Under the pieces are notes generated by a model, which saw only the letters and a list, made by a program, of their open reading frames with translations, searched no databases and was not told where the DNA came from. 11,020 nucleotides of DNA, from assembly GCA_003149835.1 (NCBI GenBank), contig QAMX01000050.1, positions 1-11,020 of the forward strand, in the 5' to 3' direction. Each line of letters opens with the position of its first letter. The stretch's first letter is position 1. Origin of the DNA: Clostridiales bacterium (GTDB lineage: Bacteria > Bacillota > Clostridia > Oscillospirales > QAMX01). Below are positions 1-5,927 of this stretch, piece after piece. A program made the position numbers and the translations under genes.

Positions 1-257
1 CAGACGGTCGACTGGTCGCGCGCCGGATTGGAGCAGACGGCGCACGTCTCCCGGTCGGTGAGATTCTGGCAGATTTTGCACTGAAAAATCGTGTGCTTGA
101 CGTCGAGAATGGCGTCGGCAAAGCCCTGCGCGGCCTTTTCGTCCATGCTCATGACGTGAAAGGCCAGCCGCTGCGCGCTTTTCCGGCCGATTCCGGGCAG
201 GCGCTGAAAATATTCGATCAGCCGCTCCACAGGCGCGGCGAAGGGGGTATCCGGCAT
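1..257 (-). CDS. recR: Recombination mediator protein RecR (5' part; cut by the left window edge)
   Basis: RecR works with RecO (and RecF) to load RecA on single-stranded DNA during gap repair and replication-fork rescue in the cytoplasm. The first 85 codons are visible, of about 200 in the family. Residues 18-35 (FQRLPGIGRKSAQRLAFH) are the helix-hairpin-helix typical of RecR. C60, C63, C72 and C75 form the four-cysteine zinc finger that follows. The Toprim domain lies outside the window. The ATG at 257-255 is chosen because the protein then begins with the usual family N-terminus and a strong AAAGGAG lies about 13 nt upstream (271-277). It is downstream of dnaX on the same strand, separated by 126 bp, and probably shares its transcript. 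Identity is secure; the C-terminal half cannot be checked here. Confidence 0.96.
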   Translation of the reverse strand, partial: MPDTPFAAPVERLIEYFQRLPGIGRKSAQRLAFHVMSMDEKAAQGFADAILDVKHTIFQCKICQNLTDRETCAVCSNPARDQSTV

Positions 258-383
258 AGGCGTTGTCTCTCTCCTTTGACGGCAGGATATTTCAGGGCGC
301 GCAAACGGATGCGCCGCGGCGGGGCCTTTCAAAACGTTTTGTCCAAACCGTTGGGGCAAAAAGCCGCCGCCGAGGTTTGGCAG
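258..383 (-). other. dnaX-recR spacer with no ybaB/ebfC gene
   Basis: This 126-bp gap is too short for the roughly 100-codon nucleoid-associated protein gene (ybaB/ebfC) usually found here, and no frame on the minus strand reads like one. It contains a perfect 12-bp palindrome at 330-341 (CAAAACGTTTTG), a 7-bp inverted repeat (343-349 with 374-380, loop 24 nt), and the recR ribosome binding site at 271-277. There is no clear terminator, so dnaX and recR are probably cotranscribed. Confidence 0.6.
330..341. repeat. Perfect 12-bp palindrome between dnaX and recR
   Basis: CAAAACGTTTTG reads the same on both strands. It is AT-rich against a GC-rich surrounding. It could be a protein binding site or chance; no family assignment is possible from one copy. 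Confidence 0.5.
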
Positions 384-2003
384 TCAGCGGATGCCGGCGA
401 TGTCGGGATTGTCGGCCGCAAAGCTGAGCAGCTCGTCGAACCCGTCCGCTGCCGCGCCGTCGCCGGAGGGCGCTTCGGCGGCGCGGCCCAGCTCCGCGGA
501 GACGCGGTGGGGCCGGCCGAGCACGGCGAGCGTCTCCGCCACCGCGTCGAGCGTTTTGCGCTTGGAGACGATCTCATAGGTCATGTCGTCGGGGGCGCGC
601 AGGATCAGCTTTTCGCCGCCGGCGAGGATGTCGCAGGTCTTGATATACGAATAGGTCATGCGGTCGAGCGTGTCGCGCAGCGCGGAGATCAGCTCGTCGC
701 GGAACGAAACCGGCTGCGGCGCATCAGGCGCGGCCGCCGGTACAGCCGGTACAGCCGGCGGGTCGGAGGCGGCGGGCGCGCCGGGGTTCGCGGCCGGCGG
801 CGGGCTTTCCGCCCCGGCTGCCCCGGCGGGCGCGGCTGTTCCGGCGGCGGGGACAAAGCCCGCGGCCACACGCGCTTCGAGCGCGGCGATGCGCGCCGCG
901 AGGGCGGTATAGTCGCCGCCGAGGCTCGGCCGGCACAGCGCCAGCAGCGCCATTTCCACGTCGATGCGCCGGTTCGGGCTGCGGTTCAGCTGCAACAGGG
1001 CGTCGCGCAGGGTCTTGACGGAAAAGAGCAGGCGCTCCGGCGCGTACTGCGGCAGCAGGCGGCTGAGGTCGTCGGCGGTATAGCCGCTGCCGATCAGCAC
1101 GTCGGTGTCGCTGGTTTTGCGGATCAGCAGGTCGCGGTAAAGCGCCATCAGCCGGTCGGCGAAGCCCGCCGGCTCAACGCCGCTCTCATACTGCGCGGCA
1201 AACAGCGCGAGGACGGCCTTGGCGTCGCCCGCGGCGATCAGAGAAGCGCAGTTGAGCAATACCTCGGCGGTCACGAGGCCGAGCGCTTTGGCGACGCCGT
1301 CGCTGTCCAGAGCCGCGCCGCCGGACAGCGCCGAGGCCTGTTCAAGCAGGCTGAGCGCGTTGCGCATGGCGCCGTCGGACATATGCGCGATCGTCAGCGC
1401 GCCGCTGTCGGCGAGGGGGATTTTTTCCTCGGCGGCGACCTTCATCAGCCGCTTGGCGATGTCGCGCCGCTCGATGCGGCGGAATTCAAAGCGCTGGCAG
1501 CGCGAGAGAATCGTCGCGGGGATTTTGTGCAGCTCGGTGGAGGCGAGGATAAACATGACATGCTCCGGCGGCTCCTCCAAAATTTTCAGAAGCGCGTTGA
1601 AGGCGCTCTGGGAGAGCATGTGCACCTCGTCCATGATATAGACCTTTTTGCGCAGCTCCGAGGGCGCGTAGACCGCCTCGTCGCGCAGGTCGCGGATGCT
1701 GTCGACGCCGGTATAGGTCGCCGCGTCGAGCTCGAACACATCCGTGGCGCTGCTGTCGTTGATGCCGAGGCAGGCGGCGCAGGCGTTGCAGGGGTCGCCG
1801 TTCACGGGCGAAAGGCAGTTGGCGGCCTTGGCGAGGATGCGCGCGCAGGTCGTTTTGCCCGTGCCGCGCGGCCCGCAGAACAGATAGGCGTGCGAAAGCC
1901 GGTTCTGCGCCGCCTGATTTTTCAGGGTGCGGGTGATGTGCTCCTGTCCGATCACGTCGTCGAAGCGCATCGGACGCCATTTGTTGTACAGCGCAAGACT
2001 CAT
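384..2003 (-). CDS. dnaX: DNA polymerase III subunit gamma/tau
   Basis: DnaX is the ATPase of the clamp loader that places the sliding clamp on primed DNA and ties together the replisome polymerases. The 539-aa protein shows Walker A GPRGTGKT at 44-51, zinc cysteines C63, C72, C75 and C78, Walker B with the DEVH box around 122-128 (YIMDEVH), sensor 1 at S155-T156, and the SRC arginine-finger motif with R168. Residues about 170-370 are the lid and oligomerisation domain III. Residues about 380-455 are an Ala/Pro-rich linker, and the last 80 or so form a small C-terminal domain. The ATG at 2003-2001 has AAAGGAG 11 nt upstream. No A-rich slippery site like that of E. coli dnaX was seen, so one full-length product is expected. 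The SRP RNA gene lies upstream and recR downstream, both on the same strand. Confidence 0.98.
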   Translation of the reverse strand: MSLALYNKWRPMRFDDVIGQEHITRTLKNQAAQNRLSHAYLFCGPRGTGKTTCARILAKAANCLSPVNGDPCNACAACLGINDSSATDVFELDAATYTGVDSIRDLRDEAVYAPSELRKKVYIMDEVHMLSQSAFNALLKILEEPPEHVMFILASTELHKIPATILSRCQRFEFRRIERRDIAKRLMKVAAEEKIPLADSGALTIAHMSDGAMRNALSLLEQASALSGGAALDSDGVAKALGLVTAEVLLNCASLIAAGDAKAVLALFAAQYESGVEPAGFADRLMALYRDLLIRKTSDTDVLIGSGYTADDLSRLLPQYAPERLLFSVKTLRDALLQLNRSPNRRIDVEMALLALCRPSLGGDYTALAARIAALEARVAAGFVPAAGTAAPAGAAGAESPPPAANPGAPAASDPPAVPAVPAAAPDAPQPVSFRDELISALRDTLDRMTYSYIKTCDILAGGEKLILRAPDDMTYEIVSKRKTLDAVAETLAVLGRPHRVSAELGRAAEAPSGDGAAADGFDELLSFAADNPDIAGIR

Positions 2004-2288
2004 TCAGCGGACAACTCCTTTGAAAAAAGATCCGGACCGGGGACAGCGATCATGCTTTCGAAAGGCGGTCAGACAGCCGCCGCCCGCCGCGCGGGGGCAA
2101 GACGGCTTCTGCCCGGCCGTAAGGGCGGAACCGGAGCGTTCGCCCGCGTTTTCCGCGGGTCCCGGCTAAAAAAACGGCCGCCCGGTGTTCCAAACGCGCG
2201 GCGTATGTGGTATAATAAATCCGTTCGGTTTCAGGCATACGGCCGCGGTATAGGTGATAGCGCCGGCAAACGGAAGGCGCCGCGCCAT
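2004..2288 (-). other. Noncoding spacer between the SRP RNA gene and dnaX
   Basis: No convincing gene is seen in this 285-bp stretch. It holds the dnaX ribosome binding site (AAAGGAG about 12-18 nt before the start) and GC-rich inverted repeats, for example CCCGCG/CGCGGG near 2146-2162. A perfect TATAAT at 2211-2216 reads on the plus strand. No good minus-strand promoter for dnaX was recognised. dnaX may be read through from the SRP RNA promoter or use a weak promoter that could not be identified. Confidence 0.5.
2188..2216 (+). promoter_or_regulatory. Candidate extended -10 promoter reading toward the antisense side of the SRP RNA gene
   Basis: TGG followed by TATAAT (2211-2216) matches an extended -10 element on the plus strand. 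The -35 position 17 bp upstream (TTCCAA, 2188-2193) is a weak match. If active, it would transcribe antisense to the SRP RNA and toward the LUD gene. The element may be chance in an AT-richer patch. Confidence 0.3.
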
Positions 2289-2301
2289 AAAAAAACAGCA
2301 T
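2289..2301 (-). terminator. Intrinsic terminator formed by the outer closing helix of the SRP RNA
   Basis: The 3' arm AUGCUGUU runs directly into U7 (2289-2295) and pairs with the 5' end of the same RNA (2442-2449). The 5' arm is preceded by an A-run, so the plus strand also ends in a hairpin arm followed by T5 and could stop antisense transcription. Confidence 0.65.
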
Positions 2302-2447
2302 AAGAGACATTGTGCAGCCCTGCGGCCTGCTGACTGCGGCACACTGCGAATCCCGCTTAATGCTGCTCGGTTCCCCGCCTGACATGGTTCGCAGGTCGCC
2401 GTTGCGCAGGGCAGAACGCACAGGGCTGCACAATATCACCCATGCTG
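2289..2447 (-). ncRNA. ffs: Signal recognition particle RNA, small bacterial (4.5S-like) type
   Basis: The RNA of the signal recognition particle binds Ffh and guides membrane and secreted proteins to the translocon. On the minus strand the conserved Ffh-binding domain IV is exact in pattern: UCAGG, CGG, a GGAA tetraloop (2371-2374), CCG, then AGCAGC. A perfect 14-bp helix closes the rod (2421-2434 with 2309-2322). It continues outward with a G-C, A-U, U-G extension and an 8-bp outer helix AACAGCAU/AUGCUGUU (2442-2449 with 2294-2301), ending in a run of seven U. The expected transcript is about 155-160 nt, longer than the E. coli 4.5S RNA (about 114 nt). No Alu domain like that of the Bacillus RNA is evident. 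It lies upstream of dnaX on the same strand, a position known in Firmicutes. Exact ends are estimated from the promoter and U-tract. Confidence 0.93.
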
Positions 2448-2453
2448 TTTTTC

Positions 2454-2482
2454 ATTATATCACACCTGAATCAAAATTGCAA
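2454..2482 (-). promoter_or_regulatory. Sigma-70/SigA-type promoter of the SRP RNA gene
   Basis: On the minus strand TTGCAA (2482-2477), a 17-bp spacer and a perfect TATAAT (2459-2454) with a TGn extended -10 place the start near 2446-2448, just at the outer helix of the SRP RNA. This is the strongest promoter in the window, as expected for a stable RNA. Confidence 0.85.
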
Positions 2483-2518
2483 GAGAAAAACCTCGGGAAA
2501 AGGAGAGTTTTTACCAAG

Positions 2519-3166
2519 ATGAGCGAATGGATTTCGGAGGCCGGAGAGGCTTTTGCGCCCGGCGAGGCGGCGGCGCGCTGTCTTGAAAATCTGGGCAGGC
2601 GCGGTTTCCGCGCGCGCTGGTTTCCCGACCGCGCCGCGTGCGCCGCGGCGCTGCTCGCAGAGATCGGTACAGACGAGGCCGTCGGCATCGGCGGCTCAAA
2701 GACCATCGACGAGCTCGGCGTCTACGATGCGCTCGTCGAACGCGGCAACACCGTCTGGTGGCACTGGAAAGCCCGCCCCGAGGACGGCGACGTGCGCCCG
2801 AAAGCGCTCCTCTCCGACGTATTTCTGTGCAGCGCCAACGCGCTGATGGAGTCGGGCGAGCCGGTCAGCATCGACGGCGGCGGCAACCGCGTCGCGGCGA
2901 TGTTTTACGGGCCGAAGCGCTGCTTCATCGTCTGCGGCGTCAACAAGCTCGCGCCCGATTACGACGCCGCCATCGAGCGCATCAAGACCGTCGCCTGTCC
3001 GAAAAACGCCGTGCGGCTCAATATGAAAACGCCGTGCGCCAAGACCGGCCGCTGTCACGAGTGCGCGGCCGAGCTACGGATGTGCCGCGTCACGGTGCGC
3101 TATTCCTACCCCATGGTCGGCCGCGAGACGCACGTCTGGCTGGTCGGCGAGGAGCTGGGCTTTTGA
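2519..3166 (+). CDS. LUD-domain protein (LutC/YkgG-like, DUF162 family)
   Basis: This 215-aa cytoplasmic protein belongs to the LUD domain family, whose best-known members LutB and LutC take part in oxidation of L-lactate. Single-gene relatives in Clostridia have no settled substrate. Family signatures are GIGGSKTIDELG at 56-67, then SANALMESGEPVSIDGGGN from 105 and the following GPKR. The C-terminal part carries five cysteines, C160, C173, C179, C182 and C189, a pattern suited to a metal or iron-sulfur site. The ATG at 2519 is preferred over upstream in-frame codons because AAAGGAG lies about 13 nt before it and the earlier part of the frame overlaps the SRP RNA gene. No lutA or lutB partner is nearby, so a role in lactate use is not supported by context. 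A PHP-domain gene follows 35 bp downstream and probably shares the transcript. Confidence 0.88.
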   Translation: MSEWISEAGEAFAPGEAAARCLENLGRRGFRARWFPDRAACAAALLAEIGTDEAVGIGGSKTIDELGVYDALVERGNTVWWHWKARPEDGDVRPKALLSDVFLCSANALMESGEPVSIDGGGNRVAAMFYGPKRCFIVCGVNKLAPDYDAAIERIKTVACPKNAVRLNMKTPCAKTGRCHECAAELRMCRVTVRYSYPMVGRETHVWLVGEELGF

Positions 3167-3201
3167 CGGACAAAAGAGAGGCGAAGGAGAAAGCGAATTT
3201 C

Positions 3202-3921
3202 ATGTATCGTTACGACATGCATGTACACAGCGCCGAGGGCAGCGCCTGCGGGCGCGACTGTGCGGCGGACATGGTGCGGGCGTTTGCCGCCGCCGGCTAC
3301 GCGGGCTTTGTGCTCACCGACCACTCCTGCTGCGGCAACAGCGCCGCGCCGCGCGACTGGCCGTGGGAGCGGCGTATCCGCGTCTATGAGCAGGCCTATC
3401 AAAGCGCTGCGGAAGCGGGGCGGGCCCTGGATTTTGACGTCCTGTTCGGCTGGGAACACCATTACGGCCACGGCAGGGAGGCGCTGACCTACGGCATCGA
3501 CATCGATTTTCTGCTGAAAAACCCAGACATCCCCGGGCTGACGCTCGCGGAATACGCCGGCCGTGTCCGCGCCGCGGGCGGCTATGTGGCGCTGGCGCAT
3601 CCTTACCGCGTCCGCGACTACATCGACGCCTCCGTACAGCCGCAGCCCGAGGCCGTGGACGGAGTCGAGGTCTATAACGACGCGAACCGGCCGGAGGAAA
3701 ACCGCGCGGCGCTGCGCCTGGCGGAGTCCCGCGGGCTCGGCATGGTTTCCGGCTCGGACGCGCACAGCGCGGCCGAGCGCGTCGGGACGGCCGGTCTGGC
3801 CTTTGCGCGGCGCATACGCGCCAACGCGGAGCTGGTCGCCGCGCTGAGAGCGGGAGAGGGAAAGCTGATCGTCCGCGGAGAGATTCTCCCGTTGCCCGGG
3901 GATTTTTCCGTATCCCCGTGA
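3202..3921 (+). CDS. PHP-domain metallophosphoesterase family protein
   Basis: This 239-aa protein has the PHP fold used by histidinol phosphatases, polymerase-associated phosphoesterases and small-molecule phosphatases that bind two or three metal ions. Visible metal ligands are H7 and H9 (DMHVHS), D40-H41 (TDHS), E85 (GWEHH), H123 (AHPYR) and D176/H178 (GSDAHS); E146 (VEVYN) is also conserved in style. All main ligand positions are filled, so the enzyme should be active. Substrate cannot be told from sequence, and there is no histidine-biosynthesis neighbour to support HisK. The ATG at 3202 is chosen because GAAGGAG lies about 12 nt upstream and the protein then starts right at the first PHP motif. 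A TTG overlapping the stop of the preceding LUD gene is in frame but less likely. Neighbouring LUD gene ends 35 bp before. Confidence 0.9.
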   Translation: MYRYDMHVHSAEGSACGRDCAADMVRAFAAAGYAGFVLTDHSCCGNSAAPRDWPWERRIRVYEQAYQSAAEAGRALDFDVLFGWEHHYGHGREALTYGIDIDFLLKNPDIPGLTLAEYAGRVRAAGGYVALAHPYRVRDYIDASVQPQPEAVDGVEVYNDANRPEENRAALRLAESRGLGMVSGSDAHSAAERVGTAGLAFARRIRANAELVAALRAGEGKLIVRGEILPLPGDFSVSP

Positions 3922-3946
3922 GCGGCCGGGGAAAGCGCGGCGCGCA

Positions 3947-3979
3947 GGGCCGCTGCGGAGACGGCCCCCCCTTCTTTTC
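3947..3979 (+). terminator. Possible terminator after the LUD-PHP gene pair
   Basis: GGGCCG (3947-3952) pairs with CGGCCC (3962-3967) around a 9-nt loop and is followed by CCCC and TTCTTTTC (3972-3979). The U-tract is interrupted and offset from the stem, so efficiency is doubtful. A second weak hairpin, AAAGGC/GCCTTT, follows at 4000-4018. Confidence 0.4.
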
Positions 3980-4033
3980 GGCGGGAAAAGCCGGTATCAA
4001 AAGGCGTTCGCAGCCTTTGCGGGTGAGGATAGG

Positions 4034-4210
4034 ATGAAAACACAGACAAAAAGCATCTCGGCCGGGAAATCAAACGGGCGCTTTTACACGCCGCCGCTGA
4101 TCGTCAGAAACATTCTGGACTTGTGCGGATACGCGGGAGACGCGGTCGGGGAGAAACACGTCATCGACAACAGCTGCGGCGAAGCTTTTTTCGCCGTCCC
4201 CAACGCTTGA
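4034..4210 (+). pseudogene. Truncated N6-adenine DNA methyltransferase, N-terminal remnant
   Basis: The 58-codon frame begins at ATG 4034, behind a GAGG, and ends at TGA 4208-4210. It contains GRFYTPPLIVRNILDL (residues 16-31) and, later, GEKHVIDNSCGE. These match the start of N6-adenine DNA methyltransferases of restriction-modification systems, where a YTP box and helix lead into SAM-binding motif I, normally of the form DNSCGxGAFL. Here motif I has lost one residue (SCGE-AFF) and the frame stops nine residues later, so the catalytic NPPY motif and target-recognition region are missing. The 5' part is visibly richer in A than its neighbours, which fits a transferred gene. No other restriction-modification gene is nearby and no continuation was found in the next 200 bp in any frame. 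It is most likely a decayed gene left by deletion; a functional short peptide is unlikely. Confidence 0.72.
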
Positions 4211-4304
4211 CCCGCCCTTGTCCGGCCAGCCGCGGGGAGCGCGGGGCGCAGACGGAAGGCACGCAGAACCGGCAAACCCTCGTTAGAGGCGCGAAAATAT
4301 ACGG

Positions 4305-4346
4305 AATCCGCGCGGGAGAAACATTTTCTCACGCGCGGATTTTTTT
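4305..4346 (+). terminator. Strong intrinsic terminator
   Basis: AATCCGCGCG (4305-4314) pairs with CGCGCGGATT (4332-4341). An inner GAGAA/TTCTC stem sits around a 5-nt loop, and seven T (4340-4346) follow at once. It reads on the plus strand, after the methyltransferase remnant. On the minus strand the same stem is followed by a weaker T-rich patch, so it may also help stop the oxidoreductase transcript. It may be the surviving terminator of the deleted methyltransferase operon. Confidence 0.9.
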
Positions 4347-4414
4347 GCCGCAAACGGGCCGAAACGCTCTCCGGCTTCCCAAAGGCGCGCCTGCCGGCTC
4401 GCCGCGCAAAGCGT

Positions 4415-5674
4415 TCAGCGGTTCCGCTCGCGCCAGATCCGGCGCACCTCTTCGTAGACCGACGGATCGACCGCCGGATTGCCCTTGGAGTAGCTGGGCA
4501 GCAGCATATCCCCGGCGGCCTTGGGGTCGGAGCAGGCCGTATCGCCGCGGTAAGCGTCCCGCGCCGCCTTGTCGCGGAGGTCGGGGATGCGCATGGGAAT
4601 GCCGCCGTTCAGAACCGAGCGGTAAGCGAACATCCCGGGCAGGAACATGTCGAGCGCCTCGTAGACGCCGATGGTGTCGGCGCTTTCGCTGCCGCGCAGC
4701 TTTTCGACGAAGTTGTACATCATCACGAAATCCGAGCCGCCGTGGCCGTAGCGCTTCGCCTGCTCGGCGAGCGGCGAAGCGGGCGTATAGGGCTTGGGCG
4801 GGGGATTATTGGGGTATTCGCCGATATAGCTGTCAAAGTCGGCGATGACCGCCGCGACGCCGTCGCTGCCCTCGAAGCCCTCGCGCACCGATTCGGCGCG
4901 GCCCTTGCGGCCGTATACCGAATACCAGATGGAGTTTTTGTAGAGCCCGCCGTGGACGCTCTTGATGACCGCGCCGTTTTCGAGCGTTATCATCTCGATG
5001 CCCGCCGTGCCCGACTTGCAGCCCAGAGCTGTGCCGCCCTCGCGGATCGGCAGCTCAAAGCCAACGACCGAGACGGGGCGCAGGCCGGTGATATGGATCA
5101 GCGGGCCGATAGAGTGCGTGCAGTAAAAGTTGGCGTACATGTTGTTGCGCCAGTGCGACTCCTCGCCGTAGGTGATGTCGGGCCAGATCGGGCCGCAGTT
5201 GTGGATGTATTCGCCCTCGCCGTACTCAAATTCACCGAGCGCGCCGGAGCGGTAGAGGCGGCGGATCTCATAGGGCGCGGGCATAAAGCAGTAGTTTTCG
5301 CCGTAGGCGTACAGCCGGTCGGAGGCTTCGACCGCTTCGGTCAGCTCCACGGCCTCCTTCATCGTCTGCACGGGCAGCACCTCGCTGAGCACATGCTTGC
5401 CGGCGCGCAGCGCCGCGACGGCGAAGGGCGCGTGCTCGTTGGCGTAATTGGCGAGCACGACCGCATCCATATCGTGGCGCAGAAATTCATCGTAATCGGC
5501 GTAATAGGCGATGCCGTCGCCGTACTCTGCCCGCATTTTGTCGAGCCCCTCCGCCCGCTTGTCGCAGACGGCGACGAGCTCGGCGTTGCCGGCGTTTTTG
5601 CAGTAGGAGACGAGGTGCGCGCCGCGCCTCGTGCCGACGACGCCGAGGCGGATCTTGTCCGTGCGTTTGCTCAT
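4415..5674 (-). CDS. Gfo/Idh/MocA family oxidoreductase
   Basis: This 419-aa protein is a probable NAD(P)-dependent oxidoreductase acting on a sugar, inositol or related polyol. The N-terminal Rossmann fold shows KIRLGVVGTRRGAHL at 7-21 with a glycine-containing nucleotide loop, an acidic D38 after the second strand (AVCDKR), and LANYANEHAPFAVAALRAGKH up to 94. The usual EKP motif that positions the cofactor is replaced by SEVLPVQT at 97-104. The C-terminal domain carries ENYCFMPAPYEIRRL at 126-140 and a conserved-looking H187 in CTHSIGPLIHITG. No signal peptide is present, so it should be cytoplasmic. The ATG at 5674-5672 has a perfect AAGGAGG 7 nt upstream. It stands alone, 253 bp downstream of prmC on the same strand, behind a hairpin-rich spacer and a 16-bp palindrome, so it is likely controlled separately. 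No transporter or sugar gene lies nearby to suggest the substrate. Confidence 0.9.
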   Translation of the reverse strand: MSKRTDKIRLGVVGTRRGAHLVSYCKNAGNAELVAVCDKRAEGLDKMRAEYGDGIAYYADYDEFLRHDMDAVVLANYANEHAPFAVAALRAGKHVLSEVLPVQTMKEAVELTEAVEASDRLYAYGENYCFMPAPYEIRRLYRSGALGEFEYGEGEYIHNCGPIWPDITYGEESHWRNNMYANFYCTHSIGPLIHITGLRPVSVVGFELPIREGGTALGCKSGTAGIEMITLENGAVIKSVHGGLYKNSIWYSVYGRKGRAESVREGFEGSDGVAAVIADFDSYIGEYPNNPPPKPYTPASPLAEQAKRYGHGGSDFVMMYNFVEKLRGSESADTIGVYEALDMFLPGMFAYRSVLNGGIPMRIPDLRDKAARDAYRGDTACSDPKAAGDMLLPSYSKGNPAVDPSVYEEVRRIWRERNR

Positions 5675-5695
5675 GAGGGTTCCTCCTTATCTTGA

Positions 5696-5711
5696 CGGCG
5701 CGGCCGCGCCG
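5696..5711. repeat. Perfect 16-bp palindrome before the oxidoreductase gene
   Basis: CGGCGCGGCCGCGCCG is self-complementary over all 16 bases and lies about 8 bp upstream of the Shine-Dalgarno of the oxidoreductase gene. Position suggests an operator or a leader hairpin; the sequence alone does not identify a regulator. Confidence 0.55.
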
Positions 5712-5732
5712 GATGGATACGGGCGGAGCGGA

Positions 5733-5834
5733 CTTTGGGCGCTTGGAGCGCCCCAAAGGCTCGCCCCTGCGGCGTCTGGCCGCAAAGGGGGCCATGAAGG
5801 GAAACGCGGCGCTCCGCAGCCGCTGCGGCTGCGG
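5733..5834. repeat. Cluster of three strong hairpins in the prmC-oxidoreductase spacer
   Basis: Three inverted repeats follow one another. 5733-5742 pairs with 5748-5758 (10 bp, one bulge, loop TTGGA). 5764-5773 pairs with 5779-5790 (10 bp, two unpaired A, loop GTCTG). 5814-5822 pairs perfectly with 5826-5834 (9 bp, loop CTG). None has a U-tract. The block GGCTCGCCCC just before the second hairpin recurs near 5873, also before a GCGGCG run. This layout resembles REP/BIME-type intergenic repeats, but membership cannot be shown from one window. No coding gene is seen from 5675 to 5927. Confidence 0.6.
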
Positions 5835-5927
5835 GACCGGCCCGCTATGGAAGCCGTGGGCAAACCCAACGGCTCGCCCCGCGGCGGCGGCTCGGCTGAT
5901 TTTGGCCGCAGACACGGCCGCGCCGCC

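Noticed and set aside
93..2303. A 736-codon open frame on the plus strand opposite dnaX and recR
   Set aside because: It is antisense to secure dnaX and recR genes, has no recognisable domain, an Arg/Gly/Ala-heavy composition typical of GC-rich shadow frames, and runs through the dnaX upstream spacer.
2312..2518. 69-residue N-terminal extension of the LUD protein
   Set aside because: It would be encoded by the antisense strand of the SRP RNA gene and its promoter; the ATG at 2519 has its own ribosome binding site and gives the normal family length.
2638..3201. N-terminal extension of the PHP gene over the LUD gene
   Set aside because: The extension is out of frame with a secure LUD gene and is Arg-rich; the PHP fold begins exactly at the ATG at 3202 behind a good ribosome binding site.
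4742..5695. A 317-codon plus-strand frame opposite the oxidoreductase gene
   Set aside because: Mirror of a motif-bearing gene; its Ala/Val/Asp-rich repetitive composition is what codon bias produces on the opposite strand.
5675..5927. Small proteins in the prmC-oxidoreductase spacer, on either strand
   Set aside because: All frames are Arg/Pro/Ala-rich, follow the hairpin repeats and show no motif or suitable ribosome binding site.
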